Part shown: one piece after another, positions 32,630 through 41,838 of the stretch
How positions within the stretch are numbered: position 1 is the first letter of the stretch
How the letters are laid out: every line of letters begins with the position of its first letter
Assembly: GCF_025499425.1 (NCBI RefSeq)
Contig: NZ_JAIMCB010000001.1
Location: 1 to 64,000, forward strand
DNA: 64,000 bases
Source of the DNA: Acidiferrimicrobium sp. IK
Lineage (GTDB): Bacteria > Actinomycetota > Acidimicrobiia > Acidimicrobiales > Palsa-688
Direction of reading: 5' to 3'
Program-made: the position numbers and the translations under genes
Notes under the pieces: generated by a model
What the model was told of the DNA's origin: nothing
The model's input: the letters and a program-made list of their open reading frames with translations, nothing else
The model's database searches: none

Positions 32630-34942
32630 TCACAGCGTGGCGAGGTAGTCCGACGCCAGCCGGCCCGCCGCGGCCACGTCGAGCGGTCGGGCCAGGAGGA
32701 ATCCCTGGGCCGAGTCGCAACCCAAGCTGATCAGGCGCTCCTGCTGGTCGGCGTATTCCAGGCCCTCGGCCACGGTGGCCAGCCCCAGGCTGTGGGCCAG
32801 GCTGACGATCGTGGCGATGAACGCGGTGCCCTCGCCGCCGGGGTCGACGAGGGGGTCAACGAAGGACTTGTCGATCTTCAGCAGGTCGAAGGGGAACTGG
32901 CGCAGGTAGTTGAGCGACGAGTAGCCGGTCCCGAAGTCGTCGATGGCCAGGCGGACACCGGTCGCTTTCAAGTCGGCCAGGACCCGCAGGCTCTCCTCGC
33001 CGTCGACCATGAGCACGCTCTCGGTGATCTCCAGCACCAGCTGGGAGGGCGGCAGCCCGCTCATGGACAGCGCGGTGCGCAGGTCGTCGACCAGGTTGGC
33101 GTCGGTGAGCTGACGTCCCGACAGGTTGACCGACATCGTGAGGGTCGAGCCGTCCGCCGACCACGCCGCGCCCTGGCGGCACGCCTGCTCGATCACCCAC
33201 CGCCCGATCGGCACGATGTGTCCGGTCTCCTCTGCCAGGTGAATGAACCGGTCCGGCGCGACCAGGCCGAGGGCCGGGTGGCGCCACCGGAGGAGAGCCT
33301 CGAAGCCCTCCAGCTTGCGGTCCTGCAGGGAGAACTGAGGCTGGTAGTCGAGGTAGAACTCGCCTCGCTGCAAGGCACCGGCGAAGGCGTTGGTCAGCTC
33401 GAGGCGCTCCAGGATCCTCGAGTGCATCGCCTCCTCGAACACCGTGAAGCGGTTACGGCCCGACGCCTTGGCCTCGTACATCGCCGAGTCGGCCTCGCTC
33501 AGCAGCTGCTCGGCGGTGGAGCCGACGTCCGCCACCGCCACGCCGACGCTGACCGACAGGCTGATCTGGCGGCCGTTGAGGTCCACCGGCTGGCGCAGCA
33601 CCGACACGATCCGCTCCGCGACCGCGGTGGCCGCGCTCGGGTCGGTGATCCCCTCCATCAGCACAGCGAACTCGTCTCCGCCCAGGCGGGCCGCGGTGTC
33701 ACCCGGACGCACCACCGACGCCAGGCGCTTGCCGGCGGCGACAAGGAGCTGGTCGCCGGCCAGGTGGCCGAGGCTGTCGTTGACGGTCTTGAAGCCGTCC
33801 AGGTCACAGAAGCACACCGCCACGGTGCTCCTGGTGCGCACCGCCCCGGCCAGGGCGTGCTCGACGCGGTCTTGGAGCAGCGTCCGGTTGGCCAGCCCGG
33901 TCAGCCCGTCGTGGAGGGCCTGGTGGCGCAGCTCCGCCTCGAGGTCGTCGCGGTCGCTAAGCGACCGGCGCAGCGACGCGGTCTGGCGGGTGATCCGCCC
34001 GAGCATCCAGCGCATCCGCTGCACGACCAGGGCGAAGAGAGCCATGGCGAGCACGGCCATCACCGCGACGTCCGACTGGCTGCTGCGCACCCCGCTGACG
34101 AGGAGGATGACCGGCGCGACGAACCCGGCCAGGGCGATCACCGGCAGGCGCCGGCCGCCGTCGCGCTCGCCGCTGGCCCCCCCCGGGGCGAGGGCCATGT
34201 CCGGGTGCAGGGCGGCCACGCCGACGAGCACGTAGTTGAGCAGCCAGCCGGCGTCGATCGGGTTCCCGGTCGAGTACGTGTTGTGTAGGACCAGCACGTC
34301 GTAGGTGAAGTCGGCCACGATCATCGACACCATCGCGGCGGCCAGCAGGGAGTGCACCGACCGGCGGGCCGCCCCGGAGAACAGGCCCTGGGCCAGGATG
34401 AACAACACCCCGAGATCCATCACCGGGTAGGCCAGCTCCACCGCCCGCCCGAACGCGTCGATACTCGGATCTTGGGCGTAGGAGCCCATCAGCAGATGCC
34501 AGAACAGCGCCAGGGCCGCGATCGAGACGATCCCGGCGTCGGCCAGCCCCTCCCGGACCCCGTTGCGGTCGTCGCGACCCCGCTGCGTGAGGCGGAGGAT
34601 GCCGTAGATCAAGAACGGGTAGCCCGCCAGGTAGAACGCGTCGGCGACCGAAGGGAACGGGGCGGCGTGATGGAACAGCGACGGGTAAAGCGACAGCACC
34701 CCGTCGCCGACGACGAACAGCAGGTTGCCCGTCGCGATGGGGTACCACCCGGATCGGGGGGCCGGGCGGTGCATCCGCATCCCCGCCGCCACGCAGCACA
34801 CCGACGCCACGCCGATCATCGAGTACCCGACGTTCTTGGCGTCGGTGCCGGGCAGCACGAAGTAGCTGGCGACCGCGACCAGCCCGACCCCGAGCGCGAC
34901 CTTCCACGCCGCGGGCGTCGTGGCCTTCGTCTTTCTCGCCAT
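32630..34942 (-). CDS. Membrane-bound GGDEF-EAL cyclic-di-GMP enzyme
   Basis: This 770-residue protein has about ten N-terminal membrane helices (to residue 310), then a GGDEF domain (HDGLTGLANRTLLQDRVEHA, FCDLDGFKTVNDSLGHLAGD, RLGGDEF) with an RxxD inhibitory site (RPGD) five residues before GGDEF. An EAL domain follows (YQPQFSL, FEALLRWRHP, EITESVLM, DDFGTGYSSL, AEGLEYADQ). Both active sites look complete. The ATG at 34942 is chosen because a FliA/WhiG-like promoter ends 8 bp before it, implying a leaderless transcript; in-phase upstream codons lie within or above that promoter. Confidence 0.92.
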   Translation of the reverse strand: MARKTKATTPAAWKVALGVGLVAVASYFVLPGTDAKNVGYSMIGVASVCCVAAGMRMHRPAPRSGWYPIATGNLLFVVGDGVLSLYPSLFHHAAPFPSVADAFYLAGYPFLIYGILRLTQRGRDDRNGVREGLADAGIVSIAALALFWHLLMGSYAQDPSIDAFGRAVELAYPVMDLGVLFILAQGLFSGAARRSVHSLLAAAMVSMIVADFTYDVLVLHNTYSTGNPIDAGWLLNYVLVGVAALHPDMALAPGGASGERDGGRRLPVIALAGFVAPVILLVSGVRSSQSDVAVMAVLAMALFALVVQRMRWMLGRITRQTASLRRSLSDRDDLEAELRHQALHDGLTGLANRTLLQDRVEHALAGAVRTRSTVAVCFCDLDGFKTVNDSLGHLAGDQLLVAAGKRLASVVRPGDTAARLGGDEFAVLMEGITDPSAATAVAERIVSVLRQPVDLNGRQISLSVSVGVAVADVGSTAEQLLSEADSAMYEAKASGRNRFTVFEEAMHSRILERLELTNAFAGALQRGEFYLDYQPQFSLQDRKLEGFEALLRWRHPALGLVAPDRFIHLAEETGHIVPIGRWVIEQACRQGAAWSADGSTLTMSVNLSGRQLTDANLVDDLRTALSMSGLPPSQLVLEITESVLMVDGEESLRVLADLKATGVRLAIDDFGTGYSSLNYLRQFPFDLLKIDKSFVDPLVDPGGEGTAFIATIVSLAHSLGLATVAEGLEYADQQERLISLGCDSAQGFLLARPLDVAAAGRLASDYLATL

Positions 34943-34950
34943 CGTCTGCT

Positions 34951-34978
34951 TTATCGGCAGGGAGCCCACCCGACTTGA
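34951..34978 (-). promoter_or_regulatory. FliA/WhiG-like promoter of the GGDEF-EAL gene
   Basis: On the minus strand, TCAAG (34974-34978), exactly 15 bp, then GCCGATAA (34951-34958). GCCGATAA is the consensus -10 element of sigma-28 (FliA/WhiG) promoters. The distance to the ATG leaves room for transcription to start at the start codon. Confidence 0.65.
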
Positions 34979-35132
34979 CCTGTAGGGTCGTCGGCCGGCG
35001 CGGGCGGGTTCCGGAGGCCGCGGGCGCGCGCGACAATCGAGCCCGGACGATTTCGACGAGGCGAGGGGGTGAGCGGCTGGTGCGACGTGCAGCGAGACGA
35101 TCGGGGCGGCGGCTGATGCTGCGGCGCATCGG

Positions 35133-36380
35133 ATGATCGGCGCCGGCGAGGTGGAGCTTCCTGGGGCGGGAGCCCTTGACGTTGTGGCCTCGGTCACCCC
35201 CGACGGTCTGGTGGTCTGCGACCCCGACGGCACGGTCACCTACGTCAACCCCATCGGCGCGGCGATGGCCGGACGGAGCGTGGAGGACTGCATCGGCCTG
35301 CACGCGTCCGAGGTGGTGCACCCCGACGACCTGGCGCTGACCCTGTCCTCCCTAGAGGCGTGCGCTGGCAAGAACCGCGGTACCCCCGTCGAGATCCGGT
35401 TGTGCCGCCCCGACGGGACCCTGCGCTGGGTGGAGATCGTCGGCCGGGACTGCCGGGACGTCCCCGGCGTCGGCGGGATCGTCTGCACCGCCCGGGACCT
35501 CACCGAGCGGAGGATGTGGGAGGTCGCGGGCAGCGACGTCACCCGTTTCCAGCAGATCGTCCAGCACGCCGCGGCCATCGTGATGTGCCTCGGGCCGGGC
35601 GGGGTGGTGACCAGCGTCAACGGTGCTTTCGGGCGAATTCTCGGGCACGACCCGTCGGTGGTCGTCGGCGCTCCCCTCGCCCGCTTCGCCGCCGCGGGCT
35701 ACGAGGCGGTGGTCCAAGGCTCCCTGGACGGGACGCCGGCGGGGGCGGGGGTGACCATCGACATCCCGATGCGCCACGCCCGGCGCCCCGAGGCGGTACC
35801 GGTCCGCCTGGAGCTGGTGGACCTGAGCGACGACCCGGTCGTGGCCGGTGTCGTGGTGACCGGCCAGGACATCACCGAGCTGCACCAGACCCGCCTCGAC
35901 CTGGAGCACCTCGCCACCCACGACCCGCTCACCGACCTGGCCAACCGGGCGCTGCTCGACACCCACCTGCGTCTCTTGCTGAAGGGGGACCGGCCGGTGA
36001 GCGTGACCTACTTGGACCTCGACGGGTTCAAGGCGGTCAATGACACCCTCGGCCATCACGCTGGCGACGAGCTGCTGTGCGCGGTCGCCGCCCGGCTGCG
36101 AGGCGAGGCCGTCGGCGGCGTGGTGGCCCGGCGGGGCGGCGACGAGTTCGTCGTGGTCGCAGAGGGGATCCCGACGCGCGCCGGGGCCGCGGCGCTCACC
36201 GAGCGGCTCACCGCAGTCATCGGCTCGCCTTACCAGCTGGCGGCGGGACCGGCCCGGATCCAGGCCAGCGCCGGCACCGCATGGTGGGACCCCACGGCCG
36301 AGCCGGCGCCGACGGCGGCCGCCATCCTCGCCCGGGCCGACGCCGCGATGTACAGCGCCAAGGCCCGCCGGCGGGGCTAA
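35133..36380 (+). CDS. PAS-PAS-GGDEF diguanylate cyclase
   Basis: This 415-residue soluble protein has two PAS-like domains (TPDGLVVCDPDGTVTYVNPI near residue 22; PGGVVTSVNGAFGRILGHDP near 150) and a C-terminal GGDEF domain (HDPLTDLANRALL, YLDLDGFKAVNDTLGHHAGD, RRGGDEFVV). The GGDEF motif is intact, and no RxxD inhibitory site precedes it, so product inhibition may be weak. It is divergent from the GGDEF-EAL gene by 190 bp; no FliA-like promoter is seen on its side. Its end overlaps the PPK2 gene end by 4 bp. Confidence 0.9.
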   Translation: MIGAGEVELPGAGALDVVASVTPDGLVVCDPDGTVTYVNPIGAAMAGRSVEDCIGLHASEVVHPDDLALTLSSLEACAGKNRGTPVEIRLCRPDGTLRWVEIVGRDCRDVPGVGGIVCTARDLTERRMWEVAGSDVTRFQQIVQHAAAIVMCLGPGGVVTSVNGAFGRILGHDPSVVVGAPLARFAAAGYEAVVQGSLDGTPAGAGVTIDIPMRHARRPEAVPVRLELVDLSDDPVVAGVVVTGQDITELHQTRLDLEHLATHDPLTDLANRALLDTHLRLLLKGDRPVSVTYLDLDGFKAVNDTLGHHAGDELLCAVAARLRGEAVGGVVARRGGDEFVVVAEGIPTRAGAAALTERLTAVIGSPYQLAAGPARIQASAGTAWWDPTAEPAPTAAAILARADAAMYSAKARRRG

Positions 36381-37288
36381 CCCTCGGGGGCCGCCGAGCC
36401 GAGCAGCTCGGAGCGGGCCTGCTCCTCCACCCGCTTCTGCTCGGGCGTCACGGTGGGGTAGTGGGGGTCGATCTGCATCAGGGTGTGGGCCAGGATGTGG
36501 GACACGCAGATGCGGGCGAACCACTTCCGGTCGGCGGGGACCACGTACCACGGGGCGTGGTCGGTGCTGGTGTGAGAAAGCATCTCGGAGAAGGCGTGCT
36601 GGTAGCGGTCCCAGTAGCGCCGTTCCTGGACGTCGTTCACCGAGAACTTCCAGTTGTGAGCCGCCAGGTCCAGCCGGCGCAGGAACCGCAGCCGCTGCTC
36701 CTCCTTGGACAGGTTCAAAAACAGCTTGAGCACCGTGATGCCGTTGTCGGTCAGGTAGCGCTCCCAGTCGTTGATCTCCCGGAACCGCCGCTCCCACACC
36801 GACGTGCCCTTGGCCGCGGCCGGGAGCCGCTGGCGTTCCAGCAGCTCGGGGTGAACCCTGACGACCAGGACCTCCTCGTAGTGGGACCGGTTGAAGATGC
36901 CGATCTCGCCCCTGGCCGGCAGGCGGCGGGCGTAGCGCCACAAGAAGTCGTGGGACAGCTCCTCGGCGGAGGGCACCTTGAAGCTGCTGACGTGAACGCC
37001 CTGGGGGTTGACGCCGCTCATGACGTGGCGGATCGCTCCGTCCTTGCCGGCCGCGTCGAGAGCCTGGAGGCAGACCAGGAGGCCTGTGGTGTCCTGCGCG
37101 GCGAGGCGATCCTGGTAGGCGGAGAGGATGGCGACGCCCCGCTGAAGGACCTCCTCGGACTTCTCTTTGGTGACCAGCCCCGCCTTGTACGCCGGGTCGA
37201 AGTCCCTCGTCAGGTCGACGTCGGAGCCGGGCTTGACCCGCAGCGGCTCGATGAACTTGGCGATCTGCTTGGCGTCGCTGTCGGCCAC
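36377..37288 (-). CDS. PPK2-family polyphosphate kinase
   Basis: This 303-residue kinase moves phosphate between polyphosphate and nucleotides. Walker A is LQALDAAGKDGAIRHVMSG near residue 75, followed by FLWRYARRLPARGEIGIFNR and SHYEEVLVVRVHPE (Walker B and lid region), then WERYLTDNGITVLKLFLN. Length and motifs fit a one-domain PPK2. Whether it prefers ADP/GDP or AMP cannot be told by eye. It starts at GTG 37288 and is transcribed towards the PAS-GGDEF gene. Confidence 0.92.
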   Translation of the reverse strand: MADSDAKQIAKFIEPLRVKPGSDVDLTRDFDPAYKAGLVTKEKSEEVLQRGVAILSAYQDRLAAQDTTGLLVCLQALDAAGKDGAIRHVMSGVNPQGVHVSSFKVPSAEELSHDFLWRYARRLPARGEIGIFNRSHYEEVLVVRVHPELLERQRLPAAAKGTSVWERRFREINDWERYLTDNGITVLKLFLNLSKEEQRLRFLRRLDLAAHNWKFSVNDVQERRYWDRYQHAFSEMLSHTSTDHAPWYVVPADRKWFARICVSHILAHTLMQIDPHYPTVTPEQKRVEEQARSELLGSAAPEG

Positions 37289-37325
37289 CGCTCGGACGCT
37301 AACAGGAGACCCGGGCGGCGAACGG

Positions 37326-38363
37326 CTAGGAGCCTCCGGAGCGGGGCCTGACCAAAGCGGTGCGCTTGTAGGTCTTGACGATCGGCACCGATTCGATGGC
37401 CCGCACCGCGGGGATCTGCCCGAGCTGCTCGGTCAGGTACCGGTAAAGGTGCGAGGCGTCGCGGCACGTCACGCTGACCAGGAGGTTGGCCGGTCCGGTG
37501 ATGGCGGCGACAAAAGGCGCCTGGTGGTGGCGGGCGATCTGGCGTCCGGTGGCGTCGAGGGCACCCGGGTCGACGCTCAGCCACAGGTAGGCGGTGGCCT
37601 CGATGCCGATCGCCTCCTCGTCCAGGTCGACATCGAACTGCAACGCACCCGACGACGTCAGCTGCGCGATCCGCCGGCGCACGGTCGACTCGTGCCATCC
37701 CGTCGCCGCGGCCAGGCTGGCCGCGCTGGCCCGGCCGTCGGCACGCAGCAATCCGACCAGGGCCTCGTCGGCCTCGCTCAGGCGGGCCCGGCCCGCCGCC
37801 GGGTGGCCCGGGTGGTCGGGGTGGTCAGGGTGGTCGGGGTGGCCGGGGGCGTGGCGGGCCAGCGCGGCGACCTCCTCGTCGCTCAGCGCCGAGGACAGCC
37901 ACGACCAGGCGTCCGGGCTGAACACGTTGAGCATCAGGTTGGCGCTGATCCCGACGACCCGCCGGCCGGTGCGGAGCCGGTCGAGGAGCAAGCCGGTGCG
38001 GTCGAGCAGCGCAGAGCGGTCCTCGGGGGTTCGGGTCTGCATCGCGCAGAGGACCTGGGTCCCGCCCGACGCCAAGCGGACCCACGAGGTGTCGCGCCGG
38101 GCGGCCAGCGTCTCCGCCAGCGGGACGGCCGCGTCGGGGGTGGCGGTCACCCGCACGGTCCACCTGTCCCACCCGAGGCGGGTCTCGCGAAGCGATCCAC
38201 TGACCCGCAGGTCCAGCTCGGCCTGCATGGTCCGGTAGCGGCGGGCGACGGTCTGGTCCGACGTGCCGAGCACCGCCGCCAGGTCCCGGAACGACGCCCG
38301 CGGCGCGACCAGCAGCGCGTGCACGATCCGGCGATCCAAAGGGTCCATGAACTGTGGTTCCAC
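37326..38363 (-). CDS. Tandem Lrp/AsnC-family regulator
   Basis: This 345-residue protein contains two Lrp/AsnC units in a row. The first HTH is DRRIVHALLVAPRASFRDLA with GTSDQTVARRYRTMQ; the second is DEALVGLLRADGRASAASLA with GWHESTVRRRIAQL. Each is followed by a RAM-like domain. A short linker of His-Pro-Asp repeats (HPDHPDHPDHPGHP) joins them, encoded by 9-bp tandem repeats at 37802-37846. The GTG at 38363 is taken as start; ATG 38348 is possible. It is divergent from a DHA2 exporter, which it probably controls. Confidence 0.87.
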   Translation of the reverse strand: MEPQFMDPLDRRIVHALLVAPRASFRDLAAVLGTSDQTVARRYRTMQAELDLRVSGSLRETRLGWDRWTVRVTATPDAAVPLAETLAARRDTSWVRLASGGTQVLCAMQTRTPEDRSALLDRTGLLLDRLRTGRRVVGISANLMLNVFSPDAWSWLSSALSDEEVAALARHAPGHPDHPDHPDHPGHPAAGRARLSEADEALVGLLRADGRASAASLAAATGWHESTVRRRIAQLTSSGALQFDVDLDEEAIGIEATAYLWLSVDPGALDATGRQIARHHQAPFVAAITGPANLLVSVTCRDASHLYRYLTEQLGQIPAVRAIESVPIVKTYKRTALVRPRSGGS

Positions 38364-38376
38364 GGCGACAAGCGTA

Positions 38377-38391
38377 GATCTTGTCGAGATC
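38377..38391. promoter_or_regulatory. Candidate Lrp-type operator
   Basis: GATCT-TGTCG-AGATC, a perfect 5-bp inverted repeat with a 5-bp centre, lies between the tandem Lrp gene and the divergent exporter. Confidence 0.45.
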
Positions 38392-38448
38392 AGGCGAATC
38401 TCGGCGGGGACGTGGCAGTGGACCGGCTCCTTTCCCCATCCTTGGGGC

Positions 38449-40023
38449 ATGGAAAAGAAGTGGTGGACCCTCATCGCCGTTTGCGCCGGCACGTTCATGT
38501 TGCTGCTCGACGTGACCATCGTGAACGTGGCGCTGCCGAGCATCCAAGGCGCGCTTCGCGCCGGGTTCGGGGACCTGCAGTGGGTGGTCGACGCCTACGC
38601 CCTCAGTCTGGCGTCGCTGCTGCTGACGGCCGGGGCGCTCGCCGACCGCTTCGGGCGGCGGCTGCTGTTCGGGATCGGCCTGGTGGTCTTCACGGCCGGG
38701 TCGCTCCTGTGCGGGCTGGCGCAGAGCCCCGAGATGCTGATCATCTCCAGAGGCGGGCAGGGGATCGGCGGGGCGATCGTGTTCGCCACCTCGCTGGCGT
38801 TGCTGGCGCAGAGCTTCCACGGCCGGGAGCGGGGGACCGCGTTCGGGCTGTGGGGCGCGGTGACCGGAGTCGCGGTGGCCCTCGGTCCGATCCTCGGCGG
38901 GGCCATCACCAGCGGCCTCTCGTGGCGGGGGATCTTCCTCGTCAACGTGCCGATCGGCGTCGGCGCGGTGTTGGTAACCGCGTACAAGGTCGAGGAGAGC
39001 AAGTCGCCCCACGCCCACCGCCCGGACTTCGCCGGGTTCGTCCTTTTGACCTTCGGGCTGGCCGCTTTGGTCTACGGCATGATCCGGGCCGGAGAGATCT
39101 CCTGGGGTGACCCCGGCGTGTGGGTGTCACTGGCGCTGGCCGTGGTCTTCCTCGTCGGGTTCGTTTTCACCGAAGCCGTCGTCGCTCACCCGCTGTTCGA
39201 CCTGTCGCTGTTCAAGATCCCGACCTTCGTCGGCGGTTCGCTGGCCGCGCTGGCGATGAACGGGTCGCTGTTCGCCATGCTCCTCTACATCACCTTGTAC
39301 CTGCAGGACCTCCTCGGGTTCTCCGCCCTCGGCACCGGCGTCCGGCTGCTGGTCCTGTCGGGGATCACCCTGGTGGTGTCCACGGTGGCCGGTCGGCTGA
39401 GCGCCCACGTGCCGGTGCGGTGGCTGATCGGCCCCGGCCTGGGGCTGGTCGGGGCCGGGCTGCTGCTGATGTCGGGCGTCGACGCCGGGACGGCCTGGAC
39501 CCACCTGATCCCCGGGCTGCTCGTCGCCGGCGCCGGGTCCGGGATGGTCAACGCGCCGCTGGCCTCCACCGCAGTCGGCGTCGTCCACCCGATGCGCTCG
39601 GGCATGGCGTCGGGGATCAACACCACCTTCCGCCAGGTGGGCATCGCCGCGAGCATCGCGGCGCTCGGGTCGGTGTTCTCGGCCCGGCTCAGCCACCTGA
39701 TCAGCTCCGGGGTCGGCGACCCGGCGGTGGCCGCCCGGACGCTGGCGGCGGTGCGCAACGGCCAGGTCGGGCAGGCCATCGCCTCGGTGCCGGGCCCGCA
39801 GCGGGGCCACCTGGGCGCGGTGATCCACAGCAGCTTCGCCTCCGGGATCAACGAGCTGTTCGTGATCACCGGCATCGTGGCCCTCGCCGGCGGCGTCGCC
39901 TCCGTGGCCCTGATCCGCTCCCGGGACTTCGTCCACTTCGTCCCTGAGCCGGCGCTCGCACCGAGTCTTCATCCTCAGGCTGCCGGGGGGACCGGCGCCG
40001 TTCACGTCCCGAGGCCAGCCTGA
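38449..40023 (+). CDS. DHA2-family MFS drug exporter (EmrB/QacA-like)
   Basis: This 524-residue protein has 14 predicted membrane segments. The DHA2 motif LLLDVTIVNVALPSIQGAL sits in helix 1, LTAGALADRFGRRLLFGIGL in loop 2-3, and the motif-C-like GAVTGVAVALGPILGGAI in helix 5. It would export drugs or metabolites using the proton gradient. ATG 38449 directly opens the first helix; longer frames run through the regulator's promoter. It is divergent from the tandem Lrp gene. Confidence 0.92.
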   Translation: MEKKWWTLIAVCAGTFMLLLDVTIVNVALPSIQGALRAGFGDLQWVVDAYALSLASLLLTAGALADRFGRRLLFGIGLVVFTAGSLLCGLAQSPEMLIISRGGQGIGGAIVFATSLALLAQSFHGRERGTAFGLWGAVTGVAVALGPILGGAITSGLSWRGIFLVNVPIGVGAVLVTAYKVEESKSPHAHRPDFAGFVLLTFGLAALVYGMIRAGEISWGDPGVWVSLALAVVFLVGFVFTEAVVAHPLFDLSLFKIPTFVGGSLAALAMNGSLFAMLLYITLYLQDLLGFSALGTGVRLLVLSGITLVVSTVAGRLSAHVPVRWLIGPGLGLVGAGLLLMSGVDAGTAWTHLIPGLLVAGAGSGMVNAPLASTAVGVVHPMRSGMASGINTTFRQVGIAASIAALGSVFSARLSHLISSGVGDPAVAARTLAAVRNGQVGQAIASVPGPQRGHLGAVIHSSFASGINELFVITGIVALAGGVASVALIRSRDFVHFVPEPALAPSLHPQAAGGTGAVHVPRPA

Positions 40024-40070
40024 CCGGCGCAGCGCAGCGTCCCGCCGAGCTGACCACCAAGGAGTCGTCC

Positions 40071-41759
40071 ATGACCCAACCGCGCCGTAATCGCCGCGTT
40101 CCCCGCCGCGTCCTCGCCCTGCCCGCCGCGGTCCTGGCCGCCGTCCCGCTCGTCGCCACCGGGGCGGCCAGCGCCGGCCCCCACCCGGCCAAGGCGCCGG
40201 CCAGCGCCAAGCTGATCCCCGGCGACCTGCTCGTCGCCACCAGCGACTACCAGTACGACCCGAGCATCGTCGCCGGCCAGACCCAGCTGCCCCCCGGCTG
40301 CCAGGCCGGCTCCACCACCAACCCGTGCTCGCCGGCGCTGACCGACGGCGGCTTCCCCGAGGTGTTCAACAACTCCAGCGCCGACGGCAGCTTCGGCATC
40401 ACCTCCAAGATCGTCCTCGACGAGATGTCCCCGACCGGCAGGCTGGTCGGCACCGTCGAGGTGCCCAACAGCACCCAGCCCGGCTACACGCCCGGCGCCG
40501 ACCAGATGGTCACCAGCTACTCGTCGAAGTCGGAGCTGGCCCTCAACCTGTCGCCCGACGGCAAGCACCTCACGTTCATGGGCTACGACTCGCCGGTCGA
40601 CGTGCTCGACGTCTCCAACTCCAACACCCCCGGCGTCGACGCGCCCGGCACCAACCCGGCCGCCGCGCCCCACTACCGGGTGGTCGGCGAGGTCGGCACC
40701 GACGGCAAGTTCCACTTCACCCTGACCAACGCCTTCTCCGGCGACAACGGCCGGGCCGCGATCCTCAACCCCGCTGCCGGCCAGCTGTACATGGCCGGCA
40801 ACGCCAACGACAGCGCCGGCGACGCATTTATCACCAGCGCCGGCGCTCAGATCACGCCGTTCCTGCAAGCGTCGGAGGCCAAGCAGGCGCCGGGCGCCCC
40901 GACCCCGGTCGCCAGCTTCGGGGTGAACGAGCTCGGCCTGAGCGAGAAGGGCGACGTGGCCAAGGAGAACAACTACCGCGCCGTCGCCATCGAGAACAAC
41001 GTCCTCTACTACGTGAAGGGCAGCGGCGGGAAGGGCATCAACACCGTCTACTTCGTGGATACCACCGGCAAGGCATGCCCCAACGGTTACGGGGTGCCCC
41101 AGGCCGGAGCGGCGCTGCCGACCACCGCGTTGGCGGGCGGCAACTTCAGCGTCCAGGGCGGCCGGCTGACCCCGTTCAACATGTGCGTGCTGGCCGGGTT
41201 CCCCCAGATCCTCAACGGCTCCAACCCCCTCGCCGGCTACCCCTTCGGGATCTGGTTCGCCAACCCCGACACGATGTACGTGGCCGACGAGGGCAACGGC
41301 AACGGGCCGGTCAAGGGCAGCTACAGCGCCACCGACCCCACCAACAACCCGACTGCCGGGCTGCAGAAGTGGGTGTTCGACCCCTCCGCCCAGGCCTGGC
41401 ACCTGGCCTACACCGTCCGCGACGGGCTGGACCTGGGCCAGCCCTACGCCGTGGCCGGCTACCCGAAGGGTGACAACAACCTCCCCGGCGGCACCGGCGA
41501 GCCGTGGGCGCCGGCCACCGACGGCATCCGCCAGCTGACCGGCCGGGTCAACCCCAACGGGTCGGTCACCCTCTACGCCACCACTTCCACCGTCAGCGGC
41601 TCGGGCGACCAGGGCGCCGACCCCAACCGGCTGGTGTCGGTCACCGATCAGGTCGCGGCGCTCACCCCCCGCCCCGACGAGGAGTTCAAGACCCTGGCCA
41701 CCGCCGCCGACGGGACCCTGTTCCGGGGCGTGTCGTTCGCGCCGGGGACCGCCAGGTAG
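40071..41759 (+). CDS. Secreted beta-propeller-like protein of unknown function
   Basis: This 562-residue exported protein has a twin-basic signal peptide (RRVPRRVLALPAAVLAAVPL, cleavage near ATGAASA). The mature part is rich in Gly, Asn and Asp and shows repeated blade-like phrases such as LALNLSPDGKHLTFMGYDSP, YRAVAIENNVLYYVKGSGG, FGIWFANPDTMYVADEGNG and KTLATAADGTLFRGVSFAP. These suggest a seven-bladed propeller. I do not recognise an enzyme active site. It has its own perfect hairpin terminator downstream. Confidence 0.75.
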   Translation: MTQPRRNRRVPRRVLALPAAVLAAVPLVATGAASAGPHPAKAPASAKLIPGDLLVATSDYQYDPSIVAGQTQLPPGCQAGSTTNPCSPALTDGGFPEVFNNSSADGSFGITSKIVLDEMSPTGRLVGTVEVPNSTQPGYTPGADQMVTSYSSKSELALNLSPDGKHLTFMGYDSPVDVLDVSNSNTPGVDAPGTNPAAAPHYRVVGEVGTDGKFHFTLTNAFSGDNGRAAILNPAAGQLYMAGNANDSAGDAFITSAGAQITPFLQASEAKQAPGAPTPVASFGVNELGLSEKGDVAKENNYRAVAIENNVLYYVKGSGGKGINTVYFVDTTGKACPNGYGVPQAGAALPTTALAGGNFSVQGGRLTPFNMCVLAGFPQILNGSNPLAGYPFGIWFANPDTMYVADEGNGNGPVKGSYSATDPTNNPTAGLQKWVFDPSAQAWHLAYTVRDGLDLGQPYAVAGYPKGDNNLPGGTGEPWAPATDGIRQLTGRVNPNGSVTLYATTSTVSGSGDQGADPNRLVSVTDQVAALTPRPDEEFKTLATAADGTLFRGVSFAPGTAR

Positions 41760-41773
41760 CGGGGTTCCCCCGA

Positions 41774-41807
41774 GCCGGCCCCGGCGCGACGGCGCGCCGG
41801 GGCCGGC
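41774..41807. terminator. Bidirectional hairpin terminator
   Basis: A perfect 15-bp stem (arm GCCGGCCCCGGCGCG) with a 4-base loop lies between the convergent propeller and amidohydrolase genes. No T-run follows, as is common in actinobacteria. Confidence 0.8.
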
Positions 41808-41838
41808 AGCGGCATCGCTTATCGGCGGGCCCGCCGGT

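Noticed and set aside
32792-34288. 498-codon plus-strand open frame
   Set aside because: Lies wholly antisense to the GGDEF-EAL gene and has no family signature.
34943-35132. Sigma-28-like promoter for the PAS-GGDEF gene
   Set aside because: No TCAAG-N15-GCCGA pattern was found on the plus strand of this gap.
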